A stretch of 64,000 bases of DNA from NCBI GenBank assembly GCA_963715575.1, contig OY970250.1, positions 1,612,001 to 1,676,000 of the forward strand, given 5' to 3'. The position numbers were made by a program, and so were the translations under genes. The DNA comes from AC-32 sp963715575. Lineage in GTDB: Bacteria; Actinomycetota; Thermoleophilia; Gaiellales; Gaiellaceae. Position 1 is the stretch's first letter. Each line of letters opens with the position of its first letter. This document shows, one piece after another, positions 15,997 to 23,881 of the stretch. Under the pieces are notes generated by a model. The model was not told the DNA's origin. It saw nothing but the letters and a program-made list of their open reading frames with translations, and did not search any database.

Positions 15997-18066
15997 ATGG
16001 CCCTCACGATCCTCGAAGGCTCGACCTTCTGCATCTGCGACGAGCGCGGCGACATCACCGGCGAGACGCAGGGCCTGTTCGCCGACGACACGCGCTTCCT
16101 CTCGCGGCTCTGCCTGACGATCAACGGCGCGGCGCCGCTGATCCTCTCGTCGGGGGTGGTCGAGTACTTCTCGGCGGCGTTCTTCCTGCGCAACCCGCTC
16201 GCGGGCGGCCTGCCGCAGGACTCGATCTCGATCATCCGGCACCGCTTCGTCGGCGACGGCATGCAGGACCACCTGATCGTCGAGAACCATGCGATGGAGC
16301 CGGTTGCCTTCGAGCTCGCGCTCGAGCTCGGGACCGACTTCGCGGACATCCTCTCGGTCAAGGAGCACGACTTCGCGCTCGGCGACCCCTCGCGCGCGGA
16401 GCCGCTGCCGGAGCCCGTCTCGCCTCGCTACGAGGAGGAGCACAACCAGTTCGTCCTGGAAGAGTCCAACGGCGTGGGCTCGGCGAAGACGCAGGTGATC
16501 CTCTCCCAGCGCGGCGAGATCGAGGAGCGCAGGGTCGTCTACCTGCTCGAGCTGGGGCCGCGCGAGAGCTGGGAGCTGCGGCTCGACATCCTCGCCTCGA
16601 TCGAGGGCGACTCGGTCACGCCGCGCACGGCCGAGCGGCGCTTCGGCGAGGAGCTCACGCGGGTGCGCGAGTCGCTCGCCGCCTGGCAGCTGCGCGTGCC
16701 GCAGGTGCGCGCGGACTGGGACCAGCTCGACCGCTCGTTCTTCCAGTCGGTCTCCGACCTCGCCTCGCTGCGGATGCGCGGCGCCGGCCGCACCGGCCGG
16801 ATGCCCGCGGCCGGGATGCCGTGGTTCATGACCGTCTTCGGGCGCGACACGCTGATCACGTGCCTGCAGACGCTGCTCTTCGGGCCCGAGCTCGCGCGCA
16901 CCGCGCTCGAGGTGCTGGTCGAGCTGCAGGCGCGCGACGACAACCCGGACGTGGACGCGGAGCCGGGCAAGATCGTCCACGAGCTGCGCTCCGGCAAGGC
17001 GGCGCAGAAGTGGTTCCGCACCTACTACGGCACCGTCGACGCGACGCCGCTCTTCCTCGTGCTGCTCTCGGAGGTCTGGCGCTGGACCGACGACGCGGCC
17101 GTCGTTCGCGAGCTGAAGGATCCGGCGCTTGCCGCCCTGCGCTGGATCGACGAGTACGGCGATCGCGACGGTGACGGCTTCGTCGAGTACGAGCGGCGCA
17201 CCCCGCGCGGGCTCGAGAACCAGTCCTGGAAGGACTCCGGCGACTCGCAGCGCTTCCAGGACGGCTCGCTCGCGCACGCGCCGATCGTGCCGGTCGAGGT
17301 GCAGGGCTACGTCTACGACGCGAAGCTGCGCACGGCCGAGCTGGCGCGCGAGGTCTGGCGCGACCGGCCGCTCGCCGAGCGCCTCGAGCGCGAAGCGGAT
17401 GAGCTGAAGCGGGCCTTCAACGAGCGCTTCTGGACCGACGCGCGCGGCGGCTACTACGTGCTCGCCCTCGACGGCGAGAAGCGGCAGGTCGATTCGCTCT
17501 GCTCGAACATCGGCCACCTGCTCTGGAGCGGGATCGTTCCCAAGGAGCGCGTCGACGCGGTCGTCGACCAGCTGATGGGCCCGGAGCTCTGGTCGGGCTG
17601 GGGCGTGCGCACGATGTCGAGCGGCGACGCGGGCTACAACCCGCTCTCGTACCACAACGGCACGGTCTGGCCACACGACAACTCCCTGATCGCGCACGGG
17701 CTCGGCATGCACGCCCGCTGGCCCGAGGCGCAGCGAATCGTGCGGCGGATGCTGACCGCCGCCTCGTTCTTCGGCTACCAGCTGCCCGAGGTGTTCGCCG
17801 GCCTGCCGCGCGAGGAGACCCCGTTCCCGATCGCGTATCCGACCGCCGCGCGGCCGCAGGCGTGGGCGGCCGGGACGCCCGTGCTGCTGCTGCAGGTGCT
17901 GCTCGGCCTCGAGCCCGACCGCCGGCGCGGCCAGCTGATCACGCGCGCGCCCGAGGAGCTGCCCTCGTGGGCCGGCCGCTCGCTGCGCCTGACCGGGATC
18001 CGCGCCTTCGACCGCGCCTGGGACGTCCGTGTCGAGCACGGCCACGTCACCGTTGAGGAAGCATGA
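15997..18066 (+). CDS. Amylo-alpha-1,6-glucosidase / glycogen-debranching-type enzyme
   Basis: A 689-aa protein. Residues 1-200 match the N-terminal beta-domain of bacterial debranching enzymes (LEGSTFCICDERGDITGETQ, then GLFADDTRFLSRL). From about 240 on is an (alpha/alpha)6 barrel, with PWFMTVFGRDTLITCLQTLL near 275, SWKDSGDSQRFQDG near 410, a SGDAGYNPLSYHNGTVWPHD block near 545 and TAARPQAWAAG near 620. These hold the conserved Asp/Glu residues. Members hydrolyse alpha-1,6 branches or related glucosides. There is no signal peptide. The next gene, a glycosyltransferase, overlaps by four bases (ATGA), so they probably act on one glucan. Confidence 0.88.
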   Translation: MALTILEGSTFCICDERGDITGETQGLFADDTRFLSRLCLTINGAAPLILSSGVVEYFSAAFFLRNPLAGGLPQDSISIIRHRFVGDGMQDHLIVENHAMEPVAFELALELGTDFADILSVKEHDFALGDPSRAEPLPEPVSPRYEEEHNQFVLEESNGVGSAKTQVILSQRGEIEERRVVYLLELGPRESWELRLDILASIEGDSVTPRTAERRFGEELTRVRESLAAWQLRVPQVRADWDQLDRSFFQSVSDLASLRMRGAGRTGRMPAAGMPWFMTVFGRDTLITCLQTLLFGPELARTALEVLVELQARDDNPDVDAEPGKIVHELRSGKAAQKWFRTYYGTVDATPLFLVLLSEVWRWTDDAAVVRELKDPALAALRWIDEYGDRDGDGFVEYERRTPRGLENQSWKDSGDSQRFQDGSLAHAPIVPVEVQGYVYDAKLRTAELAREVWRDRPLAERLEREADELKRAFNERFWTDARGGYYVLALDGEKRQVDSLCSNIGHLLWSGIVPKERVDAVVDQLMGPELWSGWGVRTMSSGDAGYNPLSYHNGTVWPHDNSLIAHGLGMHARWPEAQRIVRRMLTAASFFGYQLPEVFAGLPREETPFPIAYPTAARPQAWAAGTPVLLLQVLLGLEPDRRRGQLITRAPEELPSWAGRSLRLTGIRAFDRAWDVRVEHGHVTVEEA

Positions 18067-19094
18067 GGATTGCCGTGATCAGTCCGCCGTGGTTCCCGGT
18101 GCCGCCGACGGGCTACGGCGGGATCGAGTGGATCGTCTCGCTGCTCGCCGACGGGCTGGCAAAGGAGGGGCACGACGTGACGCTCTTCGCTTCGGGCGAC
18201 TCGCGTACCAGGGCGAAGCTTGCCTGGGTCTTCGAGCACGCGCCGAGCGAGCAGATCGGCCGCTCGCTGCCCGACCTGCGGCACGCACTCGCGGCCTACG
18301 AGCGGGCCGGCGACTTCGACGTGATCAACGACCACACCGGGCATGTCGGCGCCGTGCTCGGCGGGCTGGTCGAGACGCCGGTCGTGCACACCGTCCACGG
18401 CCCGCTCGACGGCGAGCCGGGCGAGGTCTACGAGTCGATCCGGCAGGTCGCGCCGCAGGTCGGCCTGATCTCGCTCTCGCTCAACCAGCGCCGGACGCGG
18501 CCGGACCTAAACTGGATCGCGAACATCCCGAACGCGCTCGATCTCGAGCACTACCCCTGCCACCCGCACAAGGGCGAGTACCTGCTCTTCCTCGGCCGCA
18601 TGAACCACGAGAAGGGCGCCCACCGCGCGATCGCGGTGGCGATGGAGCTCGGCCTCCCGCTCAAGCTCGCAGGCAAGGTGCGGGAGCGGAAGGAGCAGGA
18701 GTACTTCGCGGAGTTCGTCGAGCCGCACCTCGGCAACGGGATCGAGTACCTCGGGGAGGTCAACCACGGCACGAAGGTCGAGCTGCTGCAGAACGCGCGC
18801 GCGACGCTCTTCCCGATCGAGTGGGAGGAGCCGTTCGGCCTGGTGATGATCGAGTCGATGGCATGCGGGACGCCCGTGATCGCGACGCGGCACGGCGCCG
18901 TCCCCGAGGTGATCGAGGAGGACGGCCGCGGGGGGCTCGTGGTCGACTCCTGGCGGCAGATCCCCGACGCGCTGCCGCGCGCGGACGAGATCGACCCGCG
19001 CGAGGCCCGGCGCTACGCCGAGGAGCGGTTCGCGCCCGAGCGAATGGTCGCCGACTACGTTCGGGCCTACGAGTCCGCGATCGCCGCGAGGTAG
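18063..19094 (+). CDS. GT4-family glycosyltransferase
   Basis: A 343-aa GT-B enzyme. The N-terminus has the usual loop MRIAVISPPWFPVPPTGYGG, which contacts the acceptor, followed by GIEWIVSLLADGLAKEGHDV. The C-terminal domain has LLFLGRMNHEKGAHRAIAVA and the nucleotide-sugar site EPFGLVMIESMACGTPVIA (EX7E motif). It transfers a sugar from a nucleotide donor with retention. It is translated from an ATG overlapping the debranching enzyme stop, so glucan or trehalose-type metabolism is likely. Its 3' end overlaps the convergent GNAT gene by 28 bases. Confidence 0.9.
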   Translation: MRIAVISPPWFPVPPTGYGGIEWIVSLLADGLAKEGHDVTLFASGDSRTRAKLAWVFEHAPSEQIGRSLPDLRHALAAYERAGDFDVINDHTGHVGAVLGGLVETPVVHTVHGPLDGEPGEVYESIRQVAPQVGLISLSLNQRRTRPDLNWIANIPNALDLEHYPCHPHKGEYLLFLGRMNHEKGAHRAIAVAMELGLPLKLAGKVRERKEQEYFAEFVEPHLGNGIEYLGEVNHGTKVELLQNARATLFPIEWEEPFGLVMIESMACGTPVIATRHGAVPEVIEEDGRGGLVVDSWRQIPDALPRADEIDPREARRYAEERFAPERMVADYVRAYESAIAAR

Positions 19095-19849
19095 TTCGCC
19101 CGCACGTACACCGGCTCGAAGCCGGCCCGGACGATGTTCCGGTAGGAGCCGTTCGGGTGCCCGTCGATCGGCTCGCCCGTCTCGGTCACGACGACCTCGC
19201 AACCGGCCTCCGCAGCGGCCCGGATGCGGGCTGCGAGCAGGGCGCTCTGGCCGCCTTTGCCGCGCTGCTCCGGGACGGTCGCGCCGATCCCCGTCCAGCC
19301 GACCTTGCCCGCGATGAAGAGCGCGCCCGCCGCGGCTGCGGCCTCGCCGTCATAGCCGACGAAGCACTGCCAGCCGTCGCGTCCGGCGAGCCGGGAGAGC
19401 CAGTCGCGGAAGAGCCGCGGCACCTCGAAGCCGCATTGCGCGGCCTCGGCGAAGGCCTCGCCCGAGTCGTCCCGCTCGACACGCAGCGGGGTGCCCGCGC
19501 GCGGCGGGTCGGCGGTCGTGCGGACGAACTTCGCCCAGCCGCGGTCGCGCGGGAGCCCCCGCGCCGCGAGCCGCTCGCCGAGATCCCGTGGCTCGGCCTC
19601 GGGCGCGACGGTCACGTAGGCCTGCGCCCCCTGCAGGAACCCGAGCGCCTCGTCGAGCTGCTCGTCGGTCGCGGGCGCCTCGAGGCCGAGGCCGAGCACC
19701 CGGTTGAACATCGTCACCGTCGAGAGGGGCTCCAGCCGGATGCAGAGCGCGCCGCCGATCTCCTGCGCACGGGCGCCGAGCTCGGGCGGCGCCGCGGCGT
19801 AGAGGTCGCGGAACGCCTCGAGCTCCCCCAGCTCGGCGGGGTGGATCAG
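19067..19849 (-). CDS. GNAT-family acetyltransferase, probable CTG start
   Basis: About 260 aa. The C-terminal half has the acetyl-CoA loop pattern (GIGATVPEQRGKGGQSALLA) and a helix RIRAAAEAGCEVVVTETGE, then NIVRAGFEPVYVRANYLA. The N-terminal half (AQEIGGALCIRLEPLS, later FVRTTADPPR) is a second, weaker GNAT-like region. Upstream in frame there is no nearby ATG, GTG or TTG before the coding pattern begins. The first plausible codon is CTG at 19849-19847, which overlaps the MFS stop as CTGA and has GAGG seven bases before it. The start is therefore inferred. Substrate unknown. Confidence 0.75.
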   Translation of the reverse strand: MIHPAELGELEAFRDLYAAAPPELGARAQEIGGALCIRLEPLSTVTMFNRVLGLGLEAPATDEQLDEALGFLQGAQAYVTVAPEAEPRDLGERLAARGLPRDRGWAKFVRTTADPPRAGTPLRVERDDSGEAFAEAAQCGFEVPRLFRDWLSRLAGRDGWQCFVGYDGEAAAAAGALFIAGKVGWTGIGATVPEQRGKGGQSALLAARIRAAAEAGCEVVVTETGEPIDGHPNGSYRNIVRAGFEPVYVRANYLAAIADS

Positions 19850-21093
19850 GCGACGACCTCGAGCGTGGGCTCGCGCAGGTCGATCGGCTCGCGGCGGCGC
19901 AGCTCCCGCACCTCGCGGACGACGAGCACGGAGAGGGTCGCCCCGAGGCTGAACAGCCCCGCGGCGATCAGCGTCGCGCGTGTGCCGACCGCTTCCGCGA
20001 GGGGCCCGGCGACGGCGAGCCCGAGCGGGATCAGCGCGAAGGAGCCGAGCGCGTCGTAGGAGTAGACGCGCGAGAGCCGGTCCTGCGGGATCTCCTGCTG
20101 CATGGTCGTGTCCCAGAGCACGCCGAAGGTCTCGATCCCGAGGCCGGCCGCGAAGGCGAGCATGAGTACCGAGACCAGCGGCAGCGGGACCGCCAGCCCG
20201 AACAGCAACGGCACCGTCAGCACCATCCCGAGCGTCGCCACGAGCAGCATCCGCCTCGGCCGGGCGCGCAGCATCATCAGCCCGCCGATCAGCAGCCCGA
20301 CCGCCTCGGCAGCCGCGATCAGGCCCCAGCCGGCCGCGCCGTGGTAGTGGTCCTTGGCGACCGCCGGCCCGAGTACGCTCTGCGAGCCCTGCTCGACGGC
20401 GTTCACGACCGAGAACTGCAGAACGATCGACCACAGCCAGGCGCGTGACGAGAACTCGCGCCAGCCGAGCGCGAGGTCGGCCAGGAAGTTCGAGGACTCC
20501 ATGCGCAGGCTCGAGGGCAGCCGCATCCTCGCGGTCAGCCAGGCCGCGACGAGGAAGCTCGCCGCATCGACCGCGATCCCCGTCGCCGGGCTGGTCGCCG
20601 CGATCACGAGGCCCGCGAGCGCGCTGCCGAAGATGACCGAGCTGTTGCGACCCAGGCGCAGGACCGCGTTCGCCTCCTGGAGCAGGGACTCGGGCACGGT
20701 CTGCGGGATGATCCCGGAGGAGGCCGGGAAGAAGAAGGCGCTGCTCGCCCCGTTCACCGCCGCGAGCGCCGCCAGCTGCCAGATCTGCGCGTCTCCGAAG
20801 AAGAGCAGCCCCGCGATCGCCGCCTGGCTCGCGCCGGAGAGCAGGTTCGAGGCCACCATCACGTGGTGGCGCGGCAGGCGGTCAGCCCAGATCCCGCCCA
20901 CGAGCAGGAAGACGACCATCGGCACCGTCCGCGCCGCGAGCACGTAGCCGAGGTCGGCCTTGGAGCCGGTCAGCTCCAGCACGGCGAAGGCGAGCGCGAC
21001 GTTCGCGAACGAGCCGCCGACGAACGAGATCGTGCGTGCGCCGAAGAGCAGGCGGAACTGCCGCTCCCGCAGCACACGAAGGCTATGCCGCAC
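19846..21093 (-). CDS. MFS exporter (MFS_3/EntS-like)
   Basis: A 415-aa protein with about 12 membrane segments. It opens with RQFRLLFGARTISFVGGSFA, the signature of the MFS_3 group that includes the enterobactin exporter, and has the loop GGIWADRLPRHHVMVASNLL near residue 70. Members export siderophores, macrolides or other hydrophobic compounds with protons. The GTG start overlaps the upstream metallo-hydrolase by 11 bases, and its stop overlaps the GNAT start, making a three-gene unit. The cargo is unknown. Confidence 0.88.
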   Translation of the reverse strand: MRHSLRVLRERQFRLLFGARTISFVGGSFANVALAFAVLELTGSKADLGYVLAARTVPMVVFLLVGGIWADRLPRHHVMVASNLLSGASQAAIAGLLFFGDAQIWQLAALAAVNGASSAFFFPASSGIIPQTVPESLLQEANAVLRLGRNSSVIFGSALAGLVIAATSPATGIAVDAASFLVAAWLTARMRLPSSLRMESSNFLADLALGWREFSSRAWLWSIVLQFSVVNAVEQGSQSVLGPAVAKDHYHGAAGWGLIAAAEAVGLLIGGLMMLRARPRRMLLVATLGMVLTVPLLFGLAVPLPLVSVLMLAFAAGLGIETFGVLWDTTMQQEIPQDRLSRVYSYDALGSFALIPLGLAVAGPLAEAVGTRATLIAAGLFSLGATLSVLVVREVRELRRREPIDLREPTLEVVA

Positions 21094-21931
21094 GTTTTTC
21101 CCAGTAGCGCTTCAGGCCGGCGTAGGACTGCCAGAACGGCATCGCCTGCTCGTAGGCGGCCCGGTCGCCGCTGAGCTCGGCAGCCGCCTCGGCAGCAAAC
21201 TGTTCCTCGGTCGCGCCCGCACGGACGCGCTCGGCCCACTCACGCAGGCGGCGGCGCAGCTCCTCGAGGTGGCGCTCGACGTCCTCGAAGACGCCGAAGT
21301 GGATCAGCGCCAGCCGCTTGGGCCCGCGCCGTTCGAGGTCGTCGAGCGTGCGCTCCCAGGCCTCGAGGTCGACCTCGGGCGGCGGCGTCGGCGGCAGCAC
21401 GAACTCGCTCGGCCGGATCCGCACGCCTGACGCGTCGCCGGCGTAGAGGGTGCCCTCGCCGTCGAGGTAGCAGACGTGGTGGCGTGCGTGGCCGGGGGTC
21501 GGGAAGGTCACCAGGCCGAGCGTCTGGTCGCCGACGACGTGGAGGTTCTCGCTCGGCACGGGAGCGAGCTCGCCCCAGAGCCGGTCGAAGTCTTCGCCGT
21601 ACAGCCGCCGCGCGCTGCGCTCGAGCCGGCTTGGGTCGACGAGGTGCGGCGCGCCGATCTCGGAGACGTGCACCTGCAGGCCCGGATGCTCGCGCACGAG
21701 CACGCCCGCGGCGCCAGCGTGGTCGAGGTGGATGTGCGACAGCAGGAGGTGACGCACGTCGCCGAGCTCGAGGCCGCGCTCCCCGAGTCGGGCCTTCAGC
21801 TCGGGCACGCAGGTAGTGGGGCCGCAGTCCTGGAGCGCGAGCCCGTCCTCGGTCTCGAGCAGGTACGAGCCGATCACCCGCTCGCGGCCGAGGTGGCACA
21901 GGTCGAGCGGCTCGGGCTTCAACGACGGCAC
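21083..21931 (-). CDS. MBL-fold metallo-hydrolase
   Basis: A 282-aa metallo-beta-lactamase-fold enzyme. The metal motif is LLLSHIHLDHAGAAG (HxHxDH) near residue 64, a further histidine lies in TFPTPGHARHHVCYL near 146, the bridging aspartate in TLYAGDASGVRIRP near 163 and the last histidine in LIHFGVFEDVERH near 212. A helical C-terminal region of about 60 residues follows. The family hydrolyses thioesters, lactones or phosphodiesters; nothing here fixes which. The GTG start lies six bases after a TAGGAT box, so it begins the unit with the MFS and GNAT genes. Confidence 0.88.
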   Translation of the reverse strand: MPSLKPEPLDLCHLGRERVIGSYLLETEDGLALQDCGPTTCVPELKARLGERGLELGDVRHLLLSHIHLDHAGAAGVLVREHPGLQVHVSEIGAPHLVDPSRLERSARRLYGEDFDRLWGELAPVPSENLHVVGDQTLGLVTFPTPGHARHHVCYLDGEGTLYAGDASGVRIRPSEFVLPPTPPPEVDLEAWERTLDDLERRGPKRLALIHFGVFEDVERHLEELRRRLREWAERVRAGATEEQFAAEAAAELSGDRAAYEQAMPFWQSYAGLKRYWEKRAA

Positions 21932-22008
21932 CGCTTGATCCTACGACGCCGCCTACATTCCGCAACACACTCGCGGTAGCAGCGTGCGTGCGACGAGCGG
22001 CGCGAGCT

Positions 22009-23160
22009 TTACGTGCCGGCGGTCGCCGTCGAGCGGACCAGCGCCGCTTCGAGGTCGGCGATCAGGTCCTCCGCCGACTCGAGCCCGACCGACAGTCGCA
22101 CGAGGTTGCGCGGGGCCGCGAACGGCGCATCCGCGGTCGAGGCGTGCGTCATCCGGGCCGGGTGCTCGATCAGGCTCTCGACGCCGCCGAGGCTCTCGGC
22201 CAGCTGGAAGATCCTCGTGCGCGCGCAGATCGCGACCGCTTCCTCCTCGGACTCGGCCAGGAACGAGACCATCCCGCCGAAGTCGCGCATCTGGTGCGCG
22301 GCGATGGTGTGGCCGGGATGCGTGGGCAGGCCTGGGTAGAGCACCTGCTCGACCTTCGGGTGCCGGTCGAGGAAGCTCGCGACGACCTCTGCGTTGCGGC
22401 AGTGCTCGCGCATCCGCACGGCGAGCGTCTTCAGCCCGCGCAGGACGAGCCACGAGTCGAACGGGCCGGGCACGGCGCCGAGCGACTTCTGCAGGAAGAG
22501 CACGCGCTCGGCGACGGTGTGGTCGTTCGTGGCGACGAAGCCGCCGATCAGGTCGGAGTGCCCGCCGAGGTACTTGGTCGTCGAGTGCACGACGACGTCC
22601 GCGCCGAGCGAGAGTGGTTGCTGCAGGTACGGCGAGGCGAAGGTGTTGTCGACCACGACCAGCGCGCCGGCCGCGTGGGCCGCCTCGGCCGCGGCGCGGA
22701 TGTCGACGATGTTCAGCAGCGGGTTGGTCGGCGTCTCGAGCCAGACCATGCGGGTCCGCTCGTCGAGGTGCGCGCCCAGGTTCGTGTTGACCTCGTCGGC
22801 GGGCACCCAGTCGAAGAGGTAGCCCTTCGGCTCGTAGACCTGCGAGAACATCCGGTAGACGCCGCCGTAGACGTCGGCCACGGCCACCACGCGATCGCCC
22901 GGGTTGAGCAGGTGCATCAGCGTGGTGGTCGCGCCCAGGCCCGAGGAGAAGGCAGCGCCGTGCTCGGCGCCCTCGAGCGAGGCGAGGCAGAGCTGCAGCG
23001 CCGTCCGCGTCGGGTTCGAGACCCGCGCGTAGTCGTAGCCCTTGTGTTCGCCGACCGCCTCCTGCACGAAGGTCGACGTCTGGTAGATCGGGACCGTGAT
23101 CGAGCCGGTGGCCGGATCCGGCTCCTGCCCGTCGTGGATCGCGCGCGTCTCGAAGTCCAC
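22009..23160 (-). CDS. metB: Cystathionine gamma-synthase/gamma-lyase family PLP enzyme
   Basis: A 383-aa Cys/Met-metabolism PLP enzyme. It starts with FETRAIHDGQEPDPATGSIT and IYQTSTFVQE, has the active-site tyrosine block GYDYARVSNPTR near residue 41, VWLETPTNPLLNIVDI near 139 and the PLP lysine K196 in VVVHSTTKYLGGHSD. This family makes cystathionine from an activated homoserine and cysteine, or splits it. Synthase and lyase cannot be separated by eye, so the symbol is tentative. The nearby cystathionine beta-synthase suggests a transsulfuration set. The GTG start follows TAGAAT (23173-23168) by seven bases. Confidence 0.88.
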   Translation of the reverse strand: MDFETRAIHDGQEPDPATGSITVPIYQTSTFVQEAVGEHKGYDYARVSNPTRTALQLCLASLEGAEHGAAFSSGLGATTTLMHLLNPGDRVVAVADVYGGVYRMFSQVYEPKGYLFDWVPADEVNTNLGAHLDERTRMVWLETPTNPLLNIVDIRAAAEAAHAAGALVVVDNTFASPYLQQPLSLGADVVVHSTTKYLGGHSDLIGGFVATNDHTVAERVLFLQKSLGAVPGPFDSWLVLRGLKTLAVRMREHCRNAEVVASFLDRHPKVEQVLYPGLPTHPGHTIAAHQMRDFGGMVSFLAESEEEAVAICARTRIFQLAESLGGVESLIEHPARMTHASTADAPFAAPRNLVRLSVGLESAEDLIADLEAALVRSTATAGT

Positions 23161-23167
23161 GGGCTCG

Positions 23168-23206
23168 ATTCTAGTTGCGGACGCTGGCGGGGCGGCTGGC
23201 TAGAAT
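23168..23206. promoter_or_regulatory. Divergent pair of TAGAAT promoter boxes
   Basis: ATTCTA at 23168-23173 is a minus-strand TAGAAT box seven bases before the metB GTG. TAGAAT at 23201-23206 faces the other way, towards a 22-codon frame. The two boxes form an inverted repeat (GATTCTAG and CTAGAATC), so one factor or two back-to-back polymerases could use the 27 bases between them. Confidence 0.55.
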
Positions 23207-23219
23207 CGCGCGCTGGACG

Positions 23220-23288
23220 GTGTCGCGGATCGAGGCCGCGATCCTGATCCTGCTCGTCTTCGACATGGTGATCAAGCCGGGCCAGTAG
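23220..23288 (+). CDS. Possible 22-aa membrane micropeptide
   Basis: A short frame from GTG, MSRIEAAILILLVFDMVIKP plus two residues, lies between divergent metB and the convergent glutaredoxin gene, downstream of the TAGAAT box at 23201. It would form one hydrophobic helix with a charged start. The gap between box and start (13 bases) is longer than elsewhere in the window and no ribosome site is obvious. It may be real or chance. Confidence 0.3.
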   Translation: MSRIEAAILILLVFDMVIKPGQ

Positions 23289-23303
23289 CCCGGCTCCGGC
23301 CCC

Positions 23304-23657
23304 TCAGCCGACGGCTACGAGGCGCTCTTCTCCGGCGCCGCGGTACTCGTCCCCGAGCTTCTCGCGCAGCGTCCGCTCCAGCTCGCCGGAGGCCTCGAGC
23401 TCCTCGACGATGTCCGCCCCGCCGATCAGCTCGCCGCGCACGAAGACCTGCGGGATCGTCGGCCAGCCGGAGAGCGCCGAGAGGTCCTGGCGGATCTGCG
23501 GGTCGGGCAGGATGTCGACCGCGGTCACGGGCGCACCCGCCCGGCGAAGCGCGTCCAGCGCCCGCTGTGAGTTCCCGCACATGACGAACTGCGGCGTGCC
23601 CTTCATGAAGAGCGCCACGTCCTCGGTCTCGATGATCTCCTTGATCCGGTCCTTCAC
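23304..23657 (-). CDS. grxD: Monothiol glutaredoxin (Grx4/GrxD type)
   Basis: A 117-aa monothiol glutaredoxin, full length for the family: VALFMKGTPQFVMCGNSQRA near residue 14-33, then WPTIPQVFVRGELIGGADIV near 64-83 with the glutathione-binding TIPQ and GG motifs. These proteins carry a [2Fe-2S] cluster bound with glutathione and pass it on. The active site is CGNS instead of the almost universal CGFS. Its ATG overlaps the BolA stop by four bases, and Grx4-BolA pairs form shared-cluster complexes, so an Fe-S delivery or sensing role is well supported. Confidence 0.92.
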   Translation of the reverse strand: MKDRIKEIIETEDVALFMKGTPQFVMCGNSQRALDALRRAGAPVTAVDILPDPQIRQDLSALSGWPTIPQVFVRGELIGGADIVEELEASGELERTLREKLGDEYRGAGEERLVAVG

Positions 23658-23881
23658 GGTGTCCCTTTCGTCGTGATCCTCAGTTCGTGAATGGTGCCAT
23701 CGGCGAGCGGCCCGGCGAGCGCGTCGTAGACGAGGCGGTGCTGCTCGACGAGCGAGAGGCCGTCGAAGCGCGGGCTCGTAAGCATCACCTGGAAGTGGTC
23801 GCCCCCGCCGGTGCGGTCCTCGACCGCAACCTCGTCGCCCGGAAACGCTTCGCGGAGCAGCTGCTCAAGCCGCTCGGTCAC
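23654..23881 (-). CDS. BolA/IbaG-family protein
   Basis: A 75-aa protein with the BolA pattern: an N-terminal helix ERLEQLLREAFPGDEVAVED, GGDHFQVMLTSPRFDGLSLV with the conserved histidine, QHRLVYDALAG and the closing strand IHELRITTK. BolA proteins bind [2Fe-2S] clusters together with monothiol glutaredoxins. It overlaps the cystathionine beta-synthase stop and the glutaredoxin start by four bases each, so the three are one unit. The short IbaG type is more likely than the longer BolA. Confidence 0.9.
   Translation of the reverse strand: MTERLEQLLREAFPGDEVAVEDRTGGGDHFQVMLTSPRFDGLSLVEQHRLVYDALAGPLADGTIHELRITTKGTP

Noticed and set aside
15250..18045. 931-aa minus-strand open frame
   Set aside because: Antisense to the SDR and debranching-enzyme genes, which have clear motifs; composition is that of a shadow frame.
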